NCBI GenBank assembly: GCA_017436915.1 | Contig: JAFSCE010000022.1 | Coordinates: forward strand, 1 to 45,967 | Reading direction: 5' to 3' | Source: Clostridia bacterium | Lineage (GTDB): Bacteria; Bacillota; Clostridia; Oscillospirales; Acutalibacteraceae | DNA length: 45,967 nucleotides | Shown: one piece after another, positions 29,671 to 38,719 of the stretch | Layout: every line of letters starts with the position of its first letter | Numbering within the stretch: the stretch's first letter is position 1 | Position numbers and translations under genes: made by a program | Notes under the pieces: model-generated | The model's input: only the letters and a program-made list of their open reading frames with translations | The model's database searches: none | Told to the model about the DNA's origin: nothing

Positions 29671-30438
29671 TTATAAATATTTATGCAACTTAATAATCAA
29701 ACGTCCTTTTTTGGTGAGTGGACCTAGAGCAGCAATCAAAAAGCGCCCTTCCCCACGCACCGACAAAACGTCGCCTTCTTTGACCGTGTGCGCCACTTGC
29801 TCACACGGCATATGATTGCACGACACCAATCCGGCGGTGATACGCCTGGACGCCTCCTCGCGAGAGATCCTCAATGCTGCTTTGAGCACCGCATCCAATC
29901 GCGGCGATGCAACCGTGTCCCGGTATTCACAAAATTCATGGTGTACGATCACTTCGTCGGCATAAGGGAACAGTGCTTGCACCCCTTCTGACCCGACCTT
30001 GTTAACCGATTCCGCTAAAAACGGAGCCAATTCCTCGTCGACAAAGACCACCGTGAGTCCTTCGCCACAGACGATATCCCCAAGTTTATCCCGCTTAATT
30101 CCCGTCGCCAATAGTGCACCAAGAAAATCGCGGTGTGACAGGGATGCTGTACGGCGATACCGAAACCCAATTGCTTTTAGCGGAAACAAATCGGTATCGG
30201 GCGGCAAAAATGACGGAAACACGCCCAAAATGGTGCGTTCCGCACCCTCGTATCCACCGTAAAAGAGAAAAGAGAATGTCCCCTTTTCACGCAAGACGGC
30301 TCGTGCCACCGCCTGCCGGTGTTCGTCTAAGAAGCCGACAAATCGGGGACACGAGCGCATTTCACACAAATCACAGGCATCGTCGACGCGGGCGCGTAAA
30401 AGCGCGTCCTCCTCCGACAGATCAGAAGTAAAGCCCAT
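29671..30438 (-). CDS. ylmH: YlmH-type S4 RNA-binding protein
   Basis: A 255-aa protein of the YlmH family, found in the Gram-positive division cluster and, in Bacillus, linked to ribosome-associated quality control. The C-terminal S4 domain spans about residues 180-240 (SPRLDAVLKAALRISREEASRRITAGLVSCN, then VKEGDVLSVRGEGRF). The N-terminal part has CDLCEMRSCPRFVGFLDEHRQ with three clustered Cys (residues 21-29). The middle contains GALLATGIKRDKLGDIV, a family block. ATG at 30438 lies 17 bases inside the sepF end; CTGGAGAATA precedes it. Confidence 0.92.
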   Translation of the reverse strand: MGFTSDLSEEDALLRARVDDACDLCEMRSCPRFVGFLDEHRQAVARAVLREKGTFSFLFYGGYEGAERTILGVFPSFLPPDTDLFPLKAIGFRYRRTASLSHRDFLGALLATGIKRDKLGDIVCGEGLTVVFVDEELAPFLAESVNKVGSEGVQALFPYADEVIVHHEFCEYRDTVASPRLDAVLKAALRISREEASRRITAGLVSCNHMPCEQVAHTVKEGDVLSVRGEGRFLIAALGPLTKKGRLIIKLHKYL

Positions 30439-30850
30439 TATTCTCCAGCTCGTCTAACAGATCACCCATAAAGCCGACGTTATACGGCGTAATAATGTAG
30501 GTGCAGTTAGCCACCTTTTTAATTTGACCGTTGTTGGCATACGCCACACCGCTCAAGAAATCCAGAATACGACGAGCTACGTCTTTGTTGGAAGATTCCA
30601 GATTGAGCACGACCGTGCGCTTGGCATTCAAGTGATCTGCCACCGCACTGGCATCGTCAAAGCGCTCGGGCTTCACCAGCACGACCTGCAGCTGTGCCGT
30701 CGCGTGGATGTTGACAACTTTGTTGTTTTTGCGCGGAACATCCTCAACCTCTTTTTCGGGAGAGCGGGAAACAAACTCCTCGTTCTCCAAACCGATGGTT
30801 TCCTCATTTTGATCGCCGAACAATCCTTCAAGCTTGTCCAAAAATCCCAT
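30422..30850 (-). CDS. sepF: Cell division protein SepF
   Basis: A 142-aa FtsZ partner and membrane tether. The N-terminal amphipathic helix is MGFLDKLEGLFG (residues 1-12). An acidic linker follows, and the SepF core (about 50-140) contains VVLVKPERFDDASAVADHL and VVLNLESSNKDVARRILDFLSGVAYANNGQIKKVANCTYIITP. It aligns FtsZ filaments at the septum. ATG at 30850 preceded by CAGGAGGAACTGAAA; upstream frame codons overlap yggS and are rejected. Overlaps ylmH. Confidence 0.96.
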   Translation of the reverse strand: MGFLDKLEGLFGDQNEETIGLENEEFVSRSPEKEVEDVPRKNNKVVNIHATAQLQVVLVKPERFDDASAVADHLNAKRTVVLNLESSNKDVARRILDFLSGVAYANNGQIKKVANCTYIITPYNVGFMGDLLDELENNGLYF

Positions 30851-30866
30851 TTTCAGTTCCTCCTGC

Positions 30867-31592
30867 TCATTTATACTGTCTTTCGCCGAAGATCGCTGAA
30901 CCGACACGGATCAAGGTTGACCCCTCCAGCACTGCCTCCGCAAAATCAGAAGACATACCCATGGACAATAATTCCATACTACCATTATCCACTTTTTTAC
31001 CCTGAATGTCAATAAACAGTTTGTGCATTTTAGAAAAAATCGCACGTTTTTCCGATTCTGTGTGAAAAATCGGCGGAATTGTCATAAGTCCTCGTACCCG
31101 AATGCCGTCGAATATACGAATTTCATCCAACAATTCGGGCAACGCATCGGGGGTCACGCCGCTTTTGGATTCTTCCCCGCCGATATTCACCTCGACAAGC
31201 ACGTCCATCACGCCGCGCTCGGTCAGTTTCGCTGCATCCGAAATGGCTTTTGCGAGGTGTACGCTGTCCACCGACTGGATCATATCCACCTCGCCGACGA
31301 TCCGCTTAACCTTATTGGTCTGCAAATGCCCGATCAGATGCCGCTTTACACCGTCTAAATGCAAGGCATCGCGCTTGGAAAGATACTCCTGAACGCGATT
31401 TTCGCCGATGCACGTAACCCCGGCATCCAGCACCACGTTAACAAGTTCCGGCGCCACCGTTTTGGTAACCGCCATCAAGGTGACATCTTCGCGGTGGCGA
31501 CCGGCGGCGGCGCAAGCGGCGCACAGGCGCTCCTCTACGGCTTTTAAGTTGTCCAGCACGCGCCGCTCATCAACGGACAAGCTTGCCGTCAT
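30867..31592 (-). CDS. yggS: YggS/PROSC family PLP homeostasis protein
   Basis: A 241-aa alanine-racemase-fold protein that binds pyridoxal phosphate and helps PLP homeostasis (YlmE in Bacillus). The PLP lysine is in VTLMAVTKTVAPELV (residue about 44). GENRVQEYLSKRD (about 63-75), HLIGHLQTNKVK (about 85-96), VLVEVNIGGEESKSG and LSMGMSSDFAEAVLEGSTLIRVGSAIFG (about 209-236) are signatures. Placed before sepF as in many Firmicutes. Start overlaps the HlyD-like gene by 23 bases; GGAGAGGATCTGT precedes the ATG. Confidence 0.96.
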   Translation of the reverse strand: MTASLSVDERRVLDNLKAVEERLCAACAAAGRHREDVTLMAVTKTVAPELVNVVLDAGVTCIGENRVQEYLSKRDALHLDGVKRHLIGHLQTNKVKRIVGEVDMIQSVDSVHLAKAISDAAKLTERGVMDVLVEVNIGGEESKSGVTPDALPELLDEIRIFDGIRVRGLMTIPPIFHTESEKRAIFSKMHKLFIDIQGKKVDNGSMELLSMGMSSDFAEAVLEGSTLIRVGSAIFGERQYK

Positions 31593-32793
31593 ACAGATCC
31601 TCTCCTTCTGTTACAATGAGATCGTACAGCTGCACGTAAGTTTTATCGTCCTTGATCTCACAAACCGAGTACCGCTCGGCCTCGTTATGATGCAACACTT
31701 GTATCCGCTTGAATCGCAGAATATTACCATCTTGAACGTACACACCTGCTTCTTGCTGATCGTTGAAATAGATTGACTCATCCGGCACCACGATACCCTC
31801 GTACTGTGTTAGTCGAATCTCAATCTGCTCGCGGCGCACCGTGGACAACGCACCCGACATTTGCGTGCATTGGAAAACAACTGCCACTTGATCATCTGCG
31901 GCCTTGTTAAGTGCTACCACTGTCATTTGCAACGGATCACTTTGCACGAACGGCATACACACGGCACGTTGCATGCCTTTTTTCAACGTTACCACGCTTT
32001 CAAGCGGCAACACACAAGCAAGATACCATTCATAGTCACCCACGATCTTGCCGACGAAATTCGTTTCGTCCACCTTCGGCTGCAACGTCATTGCCTGCTC
32101 AATGTCACTCACCGTAAGCGACTGTGCGTTTTCGGTTGTGAGCAGCGTTTCAAAGCCGTCTGCCGAACCGACAAAGTAACCGGAAATCGGTGAAGAGACC
32201 GTCGAGGTCGACGGATTAAACGATGCAGCAAGCGCTGCTCGACGCGCTTTAAGCTCCGACAACCGCGCATCAAAGTTTTCCTCTTTTCCAATGGTAAGCT
32301 GCTTTTTATTCAGCAACGTCAACACCTTGGAATGCAACTCATTGATCTCACCGTAAGCCGCCATCTGCGCCGAACGGGAGATTGAAAGCCAGGTTTGGCT
32401 AATCTGCTGATTAATACTGTTTAAACTCGCGCGATTACTGGATCCCTGCGCATTGATAGACATCAGCGAGGCAATCTCTTCATCCAAAAGATCCAGTTCC
32501 TGCTGTGCCAGTGCATCCCCCTCGCTTGTATACACGTGGGCAATGTTTCCGTTTTTAGAAACGCGGTTGCCGTCTTGGACCGTGTAAAAGACATAGCCGT
32601 CCGTCTGCTGACGGATGATCGATTCGCTGCGATATACCACGCCGGTTGTTTTAATTGTATCGTACGCGATCTCCTTATCAGCCGTAATGGTTTCCAGTGA
32701 CGCCGAGAAGATCAGATACCCTTGCACGCCCACGTAGATAATGAGCAACAACGACAATAAAACGATTAAAATGCGTTTTGCCGTTTGATTCAT
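31570..32793 (-). CDS. HlyD-like membrane fusion protein
   Basis: A 407-aa protein with one N-terminal membrane helix (residues about 8-30) and a long extracytoplasmic part. Residues about 45-85 (GVVYRSESIIRQQTDGYVFYTVQDGNRVSKNGNIAHVY) resemble a biotinyl-lipoyl-like half motif of HlyD-type adaptors. Residues about 90-195 form a coiled-coil hairpin, and VSSPISGYFVGSADGFE (about 207-223) is the second lipoyl half. Unlike secretion adaptors it has no transporter partner nearby. It sits between miaA and yggS, a position where clostridial genomes often keep such a gene, so a cell-envelope or division role is possible. ATG at 32793 with AAAGGAGAAGTGACGAT; miaA ends four bases upstream. Confidence 0.8.
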   Translation of the reverse strand: MNQTAKRILIVLLSLLLIIYVGVQGYLIFSASLETITADKEIAYDTIKTTGVVYRSESIIRQQTDGYVFYTVQDGNRVSKNGNIAHVYTSEGDALAQQELDLLDEEIASLMSINAQGSSNRASLNSINQQISQTWLSISRSAQMAAYGEINELHSKVLTLLNKKQLTIGKEENFDARLSELKARRAALAASFNPSTSTVSSPISGYFVGSADGFETLLTTENAQSLTVSDIEQAMTLQPKVDETNFVGKIVGDYEWYLACVLPLESVVTLKKGMQRAVCMPFVQSDPLQMTVVALNKAADDQVAVVFQCTQMSGALSTVRREQIEIRLTQYEGIVVPDESIYFNDQQEAGVYVQDGNILRFKRIQVLHHNEAERYSVCEIKDDKTYVQLYDLIVTEGEDLYDGKLVR

Positions 32794-32797
32794 ATCG

Positions 32798-33739
32798 TCA
32801 CTTCTCCTTTCGCAAAAAGGTTTCCACCAAAGCCGTTGCCTGCTCGCTGCAATCGGCATCGTCCATGTAGACGGTCGTCATCCAATCCTCACGTCGGAAC
32901 CACGACAGCTGCCGTTTGGCATACCGTCTGGTTCCCTGCCGAATGGCATCCGCCGCTTCGTCAAGCGACACCGCGCCCGCCAAGTACGGCTCCAATTCTT
33001 TGTAACCGATCGCCTGCCGTACCGTGTCGGTGTTTGGCTGCTCGAGCAACCAACGCGCTTCCGCTTCCAAACCATTTTCCAGCATCGCGGTCACGCGGCG
33101 GTTGATGCGATCGTATAACCGCTCGCGGTCGCGGAATTCCAGTCGCAGCCCGCATAGTGCGTACGGTGACCCCGCTTTGCGCGATTCCGCGTTTTGTCGC
33201 GTGATGGTGCGCCCCGTTGTTTCAATGATCTCGAGCGCACGGATAATGCGACCGTGATCGTTTGGGTGCAGGCGCGCCGCTGTTTCGGGGTCAAGTTTTG
33301 AAAGCTCACCCAGCAACGCGTCACCACCCTCGCGCTCAATGCGTTCACGCAAACGATCACGCACCTCACGGTTTTCGGGTTGTTGCTCATATAAAAGATT
33401 TTCAGTGACCGCCTGTATGTACAGACCGGTACCGCCGCACAGTACCGGCAGTTTGCCGCGACTGTGCACATCCGCAATCACGCGGTGTGCCTGCTCGGCA
33501 TATTTTGCCACACTGTACGACGCATCGGGCTTCAAGAACCCCATCAAATGATGCGGAATACCGCCTTGTTCTTCTTTACTCGGCCGCGCCGTACCGACAC
33601 ACAGTGTGTCGTATACCTGCATCGAATCGGCAGAGATCACCTCGCCGCCGAAACGGCGGCACAGTTCAACCGCCAACGAGGTCTTCCCCGACGCCGTCGG
33701 TCCTGCGATTACGCACAGGGGGATGCGATTTTGATTCAT
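32798..33739 (-). CDS. miaA: tRNA dimethylallyltransferase
   Basis: A 313-aa enzyme adding a dimethylallyl group to A37 of tRNAs reading UNN codons. The P-loop IAGPTASGKTSLAVEL (residues about 9-24), ISADSMQVYDTLCVGTARPS (about 36-55) and GGTGLYIQAV (about 103-112) are family signatures. MiaB, which methylthiolates the product, is encoded upstream in the same array. The start overlaps the mutL stop (ATGA). Slightly longer than MiaA of Bacillus but complete. Confidence 0.97.
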   Translation of the reverse strand: MNQNRIPLCVIAGPTASGKTSLAVELCRRFGGEVISADSMQVYDTLCVGTARPSKEEQGGIPHHLMGFLKPDASYSVAKYAEQAHRVIADVHSRGKLPVLCGGTGLYIQAVTENLLYEQQPENREVRDRLRERIEREGGDALLGELSKLDPETAARLHPNDHGRIIRALEIIETTGRTITRQNAESRKAGSPYALCGLRLEFRDRERLYDRINRRVTAMLENGLEAEARWLLEQPNTDTVRQAIGYKELEPYLAGAVSLDEAADAIRQGTRRYAKRQLSWFRREDWMTTVYMDDADCSEQATALVETFLRKEK

Positions 33740-35613
33740 ACGATCCGTCCAAACTGTTTTTCAATTTCCCGCGCGGTCAGTTCAAAGCACACCGGTCGAC
33801 CGTGTGGGCAAGTACGAATATCCTCATTGTACAACACACGCTTTGCCAGTTGTAACAATTCCTGCGGCGTACTGCCGTCTCCCGCTTTCACGGCGGCGCG
33901 ACACGCAACGGAATGATAAATCCAGTCAAGCCGCTCGGTCGTGATTTCACGTTTACCGGATAATAAACCGCCGGCGATCTCACGTAAACTTTCCGTAATG
34001 TTACCATCTGAAAGCATCATCGGCACCGCACGCACGAGCAGCGTGTTTCCGCCAAAATCCTCCAATTCAAACCCCGCTTGTTTTAGCTGTTCGCCCGCTT
34101 CGGTCAACGCACCGTATTCCTCGCGGCTGAACGACACCGACAAAGGCGCGAGCAATATTTGCGCACTCTCGTTAGCGGTTTCTTTGAGTTGGTTATATAA
34201 AATCCGCTCATGTGCGGCGTGTTTGTCGATAAAATAAACCGACCCGCGCCATTCTGCAATGATGTAGGTATGCAACGCTTCGCCCAACAGACGAATCGGC
34301 TCGGGTTGTTCCGGCTCGATCGTTTGCTGAACAGGTGCGGGCACCGGATCGGGCTTTGACACCGATACCGGTGGTGGAGTGGGTGTGTCCTTTTTCACTG
34401 ACGCTTCAAAGAAGCTTTGCACAACCGGCGTACTGTCCCGCATCACCATCGGTCGTCCTTGCGCGATCGGCTTTGGCCGTGCAACAGGAGGCGGCGGTGT
34501 CGGTTGCGGCGCCGACGGCGTTAGGGTCACGCGACGCGCAATTTCTCTGGCAGGGGTAGGCGTTACGTACTGCGGTTTTGACGGTTGTACCACCGGCGTC
34601 GGCAACGTTGCTTGCATGGGTGCGCTGTCACCTTCCAATGCCGAGCGAACGGCATGATACACAGCATCAAACACCGGCTTTTCATTCACAAACCGAACCT
34701 CAATCTTCGCAGGATGCACGTTTGCGTCCACCGTTTCGGGTGGCATATCCACGCACAACACACACGCAGGGAATTTTCCCACCATGATCGATCCTTTGTA
34801 CGCCTGTTCAATTGCAGCCATGGCGGTACGCGTTTTTACATACCGCCCGTTGATAAAGAAGTGCTGCATCGTGCGGTTAGCTCGCGCACCTTCCGGACGG
34901 CAGGTGTACCCGTGCACGTGCACGCCACCTAAGTCGTACTCAACCTCTGTCAGCGTTTTAGCAAACTCACGACCAAGCACCGCGCTGATACAAGCATACA
35001 GATCCCCGTTACCGGGTGTTAATAACTCATCGCGTCCTTCACGGATAAAACGGAATGAAATTTCGGGATGTGATAATGCCAAACGGTCTACCACCCCGGC
35101 GACAGCATTTGCCTCCCCTACATCCTTTTTGAGAAATTTCATACGTGCAGGGACATTATAAAACAGATCCCGCACACAGATGGTCGAACCGCGGGGGCAA
35201 CCGACATCGGACAACTCAATCTCCTCGCCGCCCTCAATCACGTACCGTGTACCGGCGAGTTCCGCCTCGGTGCGCGTGACAAGTTCCACACGTGCGACTG
35301 CCGCAATCGATGCGAGCGCCTCACCGCGAAAGCCCAATGTGGAAATGGTATTCAGATCTTCCTCTACACGGATCTTGCTGGTCGCGTGCCGCAAAAATGC
35401 CGTCGGCACATCTTCTCGCGCAAATCCGCAACCGTTGTCGGTGATCCCGATATACGAGATCCCGCCATTCTTGATCTCTATCGTAATGGTGGTGGCACCG
35501 GCATCAATGGCGTTTTCCACCAGTTCTTTCACTACCGAGGCCGGTCGCTCGACCACCTCACCTGCGGCGATAAGTTCCGCCGTATGCTTATCAAGCACTT
35601 GAATACGCGCCAT
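33736..35613 (-). CDS. mutL: DNA mismatch repair protein MutL
   Basis: A 625-aa GHKL ATPase that links MutS to strand removal. N-terminal ATPase motifs are ELVENAIDAGATTI (residues about 29-42), DNGCGFAREDV (about 58-68) and LGFRGEALASIAAV (about 91-104). A long Pro/Thr-rich linker (about 335-430) leads to the C-terminal dimerisation/endonuclease domain. There DKHAAHERILYN corresponds to the D-Q-H-A-x2-E-x4-E nuclease motif but ends in Asn instead of Glu; ACRAAVKAGD and CPHGRP are kept. It probably nicks DNA as in Bacillus, with that caveat. ATG preceded by AAAGGAGGTGCCGAC; 17 bases after mutS. Confidence 0.97.
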   Translation of the reverse strand: MARIQVLDKHTAELIAAGEVVERPASVVKELVENAIDAGATTITIEIKNGGISYIGITDNGCGFAREDVPTAFLRHATSKIRVEEDLNTISTLGFRGEALASIAAVARVELVTRTEAELAGTRYVIEGGEEIELSDVGCPRGSTICVRDLFYNVPARMKFLKKDVGEANAVAGVVDRLALSHPEISFRFIREGRDELLTPGNGDLYACISAVLGREFAKTLTEVEYDLGGVHVHGYTCRPEGARANRTMQHFFINGRYVKTRTAMAAIEQAYKGSIMVGKFPACVLCVDMPPETVDANVHPAKIEVRFVNEKPVFDAVYHAVRSALEGDSAPMQATLPTPVVQPSKPQYVTPTPAREIARRVTLTPSAPQPTPPPPVARPKPIAQGRPMVMRDSTPVVQSFFEASVKKDTPTPPPVSVSKPDPVPAPVQQTIEPEQPEPIRLLGEALHTYIIAEWRGSVYFIDKHAAHERILYNQLKETANESAQILLAPLSVSFSREEYGALTEAGEQLKQAGFELEDFGGNTLLVRAVPMMLSDGNITESLREIAGGLLSGKREITTERLDWIYHSVACRAAVKAGDGSTPQELLQLAKRVLYNEDIRTCPHGRPVCFELTAREIEKQFGRIV

Positions 35614-35630
35614 GTCGGCACCTCCTTTCG

Positions 35631-38237
35631 TTAATAACTCTGTGCTTCTCTGTGCAATTCGTATAAGGTTTGCATTGCCTCAATAGGCGTCAGGACGTTC
35701 ACGTCCAGTTCTTTTAAACGGCGGAGCAACTCGCTGTCCGCTGCCGTCAACAACGACAACTGTCCGTCGTCGCTGTGCGCCGTTGCACGCGGTACAGTCG
35801 GAAGCGTGCCGTTATCGAGTTCTTTTAAGATCGCCTTTGCCCGCTGTACGACCGAATCCGGCACACCGGCAAGTTTGGCAACTTCAATACCGTAACTGTC
35901 GTCGGTCGGTCCACGTACGATACGGCGCAAGAACGTAATGTCGTCACCGTGCTTTTTAACCGCTACGTTATAATTCTTCACACCGTCGAGCTCGTCTTCC
36001 ATCACCGTTAACTCGTGGTAATGGGTAGCAAATAACGTTTTGGCGCCGATCTTGCGCGAATCGGCAACGTGTTCAAGCACCGCGCGTGCAATACTCATAC
36101 CGTCAAAGGTGGAGGTGCCGCGTCCGATCTCGTCAAACACAATTAAACTGTTTGAGGTCGCATTCTGTAAGATGGATGCCACCTCACTCATTTCCACCAT
36201 AAAGGTGGACTGTCCCGATGCTAAATCGTCCGAAGCGCCTACACGGGTAAAGATACTGTCCACAATACCGATGGTCGCACTGTCCGCCGGCACAAAACTG
36301 CCAATCTGTGCCATCAGCACGATCAAGGCCGTTTGCCGCATATAGGTGGATTTACCCGCCATGTTCGGGCCGGTGATGATCGCCACACGATTATCGTGAT
36401 TATCGAGGAGTACGTCATTTGGCACAAACGGAGCGGATTGTAAAGATTCCACCACCGGATGACGACCGTTTTTGATATCAATAATACCGCTCAGATCCAC
36501 AATCGGGCAAACGTAGTTATGGTACGCCGCTACCTGCGCAAAGGAAGTGAGTACGTCCAATTTTGCGATTGCTTCCGCGGTCGACTGAATACGTGTGAGT
36601 TCGTTAGCGATTGCCGTACGCACCTCACAGAACAGCTGATATTCCAAAGCTACCGCACGGTCTTTCGCACCCAATACGCGGGCTTCCAACTCTTTCAGTT
36701 CTTGCGTAATATAGCGCTCGGCGTTAGCAAGGGTCTGCTTGCGGATATAGTGCTCCGGCACTTCGCCCGCAAAACTGCGCGAGACTTCTATGTAATAACC
36801 AAACACACGGTTATAGCCAATCTTCAAGGTGCGGATACCGGTTTTTTCTTTTTCTTCCGCTTCAATGCGCGCGAGCACACTCTTACTGTCGTCCATGATC
36901 AGGCGCAACTCATCAAGCTCCGCGCTGTAGCCCTCGCGGATCATGCCGCCCTCACGCACCGAAAACGGCGGATTTTCCGCAATCGCTTCGGTGATCAAGC
37001 TAAGTAGATCCGGCATGGGATCAATAGTTGCTTGAATTTCTTTTAAAAGCGCACACTGTACGCCGACAAGCCGCGACTTGATGGGAGCGAGCCGCTCGAT
37101 GGTCTGACCGAGAGACGCGACTTCTTTCGCGTTTGCACTACCGTACACCACGCGCGTCATAATGCGCTCCAAATCATAGATCTCGCCGAGTAATTCCCGC
37201 AAATCCTCACGAAGTACCGCGTCGTGCACGATCTCCGCCACTGCGTTTTGACGGCGGGTAATCTGCGCAGGATGCAACAGTGGCTGCTCGATCCAGTTAC
37301 GGATCAGCCGTTTGCCCATCGCAGTGCGGGTCTTGTCTAATACGCCAAGCAGCGACCCGCGCTTTTCCTTGTTGCGCAAGGTTTCAAGCAATTCCAAATT
37401 ACGTCTGGCAGTTAAATCCAGCCGCATAAATTGCGCGTCGGAATAAACGTCAAGCTGTGTCATACGCTCAACGCCCGTCATCTGCGTCATATACAGATAA
37501 TGCAACGCACAACCGAGTGCTAATACCGCCGAATCGCTGTCCTGCAACGACAGTTGATCCAAAGACGCTTTATGGAAATGTTCAAGTACCCGCGACACGG
37601 CTGCCTGCGAATCAAAACAAGCGGGTTCCGCCTGCTCGGGTGTTACACTCAAACGGTTCGTTAAAAATTCCGTCACCACGGAATCTTTCATGGCAACATC
37701 GTTGAGCAGCACCTCGCGGGGTGAAAATCGTCCCAGCTCGTTTTGCATACGCGGGATAATGTCCTGCCCATGGAGCTCGGTTACGTGCATTTCACCCGTG
37801 GAAGTATCCACAAAACACAAGCCGACTTTGGCAAATCCGTCCTCTGCGTGCACCACACACAGATAGTTATTGCGGCCCTCCTCCAGCATACTGCCTTCAA
37901 TAACCGTACCGGGCGTGATAATACGCACCACGTCGCGTCGAACGATTCCTTTCGCCGTAGCAGGATCCTCGGTCTGTTCACAGATCGCAACCTTGTAACC
38001 GCGGTTAACCAGTTTAGCGATATACCCTTCGCAGCTGTGGAACGGCACACCGCACATCGGAGCACGTTCCTCCTGCCCGCAATCACGGCCTGTCAGTACG
38101 AGTTCCAACTCCTGCGACGCGATCTTGGCATCGTCATAAAACATCTCATAAAAATCACCCAAACGGTAAAACAAAATACACTGCGGGTAATTTTTCTTGA
38201 TTTCAAAATACTGTTGCATCATGGGAGTTACCGGCAT
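35631..38237 (-). CDS. mutS: DNA mismatch repair protein MutS
   Basis: An 868-aa mismatch sensor. The N-terminal mismatch wedge is in [16 protein letters not shown] (Phe-x-Glu, residues about 23-38). The ATPase has Walker [14 protein letters not shown] near residue 612, the segment [16 protein letters not shown] near 660, Walker [15 protein letters not shown] near 690 and the ATHYHELT His near 725. The ATG at 38237 has GGAGG at eight bases; an in-frame GTG three codons upstream overlaps the ribosome site itself and is unlikely. Followed by mutL at 17 bases. Confidence 0.97.
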   Translation of the reverse strand: MPVTPMMQQYFEIKKNYPQCILFYRLGDFYEMFYDDAKIASQELELVLTGRDCGQEERAPMCGVPFHSCEGYIAKLVNRGYKVAICEQTEDPATAKGIVRRDVVRIITPGTVIEGSMLEEGRNNYLCVVHAEDGFAKVGLCFVDTSTGEMHVTELHGQDIIPRMQNELGRFSPREVLLNDVAMKDSVVTEFLTNRLSVTPEQAEPACFDSQAAVSRVLEHFHKASLDQLSLQDSDSAVLALGCALHYLYMTQMTGVERMTQLDVYSDAQFMRLDLTARRNLELLETLRNKEKRGSLLGVLDKTRTAMGKRLIRNWIEQPLLHPAQITRRQNAVAEIVHDAVLREDLRELLGEIYDLERIMTRVVYGSANAKEVASLGQTIERLAPIKSRLVGVQCALLKEIQATIDPMPDLLSLITEAIAENPPFSVREGGMIREGYSAELDELRLIMDDSKSVLARIEAEEKEKTGIRTLKIGYNRVFGYYIEVSRSFAGEVPEHYIRKQTLANAERYITQELKELEARVLGAKDRAVALEYQLFCEVRTAIANELTRIQSTAEAIAKLDVLTSFAQVAAYHNYVCPIVDLSGIIDIKNGRHPVVESLQSAPFVPNDVLLDNHDNRVAIITGPNMAGKSTYMRQTALIVLMAQIGSFVPADSATIGIVDSIFTRVGASDDLASGQSTFMVEMSEVASILQNATSNSLIVFDEIGRGTSTFDGMSIARAVLEHVADSRKIGAKTLFATHYHELTVMEDELDGVKNYNVAVKKHGDDITFLRRIVRGPTDDSYGIEVAKLAGVPDSVVQRAKAILKELDNGTLPTVPRATAHSDDGQLSLLTAADSELLRRLKELDVNVLTPIEAMQTLYELHREAQSY

Positions 38238-38272
38238 ACCGCTCACCTCCTTTTCACGTCTGTTATTTTAAT

Positions 38273-38301
38273 AGTGTAACAGGGTCTTAAGTCCTGTCAC
38301 A
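38273..38301. repeat. Hairpin between ylbF-like gene and mutS
   Basis: GTGTAACAGG pairs with CCTGTCACAC with one mismatch around a nine-base loop. It lies just after the ylbF-like stop (minus direction) without a T-run. Its core resembles the hairpin at 5037-5059. It may be an attenuating or processing element within the operon. Confidence 0.4.
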
Positions 38302-38302
38302 C

Positions 38303-38713
38303 TTAGTGGCATCCGCCGCAGCTTGAACAATTGCCGCTGCACTGATGCTCGTCATAATCGTCGGGATTAAGTCCCTGCGCCGCCATGTTGATGATGGCGC
38401 CGACACCGTTTAAGATCTTATCCAATTCGGTCTTTGCCTCGTTGTATGCCGCCATAGATTCGTTTGCCATCACACGGGCATACACCTCGCGCAGCTCAAC
38501 GTTGAGTTGCTTTACTTTGGCTTCATCCTGCTCGGCTTCGGGTTTTGCCGCCTCGCCGTTGATCGCCATGCGTTTCAAATTAAACTCGCCGATGAGCTCC
38601 TGCAACACCGCATCGTTATCCGCGGCTGCCTGCGCCATCTGCACTTTTACGAACCGCTCATCCTGCTGAATTGCGTGTCCGATTTCTTTTGCCATTTCCA
38701 AGATCTGTTCCAT
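38303..38713 (-). CDS. YlbF/YmcA (RicA/RicF) family regulator with Cys-rich tail
   Basis: A 136-aa, mainly helical protein of the YlbF/YmcA family. In Bacillus the related RicA-RicF-RicT complex carries 4Fe-4S clusters and promotes RNA processing by RNase Y. Residues about 1-110 are the helical domain (MEQILEMAKEIGHAIQQDERF, ELIGEFNLKRMAI, AYNEAKTELDKILNGV). The C-terminus has CSGNCSSCGGCH (about 125-136), four Cys and a His that could hold an iron-sulfur cluster or metal. The order miaB then this gene then mutS then mutL mirrors Bacillus miaB-ymcA-cotE-mutS-mutL without cotE. AAGGAGTAGAGTACA precedes the ATG. Confidence 0.88.
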   Translation of the reverse strand: MEQILEMAKEIGHAIQQDERFVKVQMAQAAADNDAVLQELIGEFNLKRMAINGEAAKPEAEQDEAKVKQLNVELREVYARVMANESMAAYNEAKTELDKILNGVGAIINMAAQGLNPDDYDEHQCSGNCSSCGGCH

Positions 38714-38719
38714 TGTACT

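Noticed and set aside
38238..38246. A GTG start for mutS three codons upstream
   Set aside because: The GTG overlaps the GGAGG ribosome binding site that is ideally placed for the ATG at 38237.
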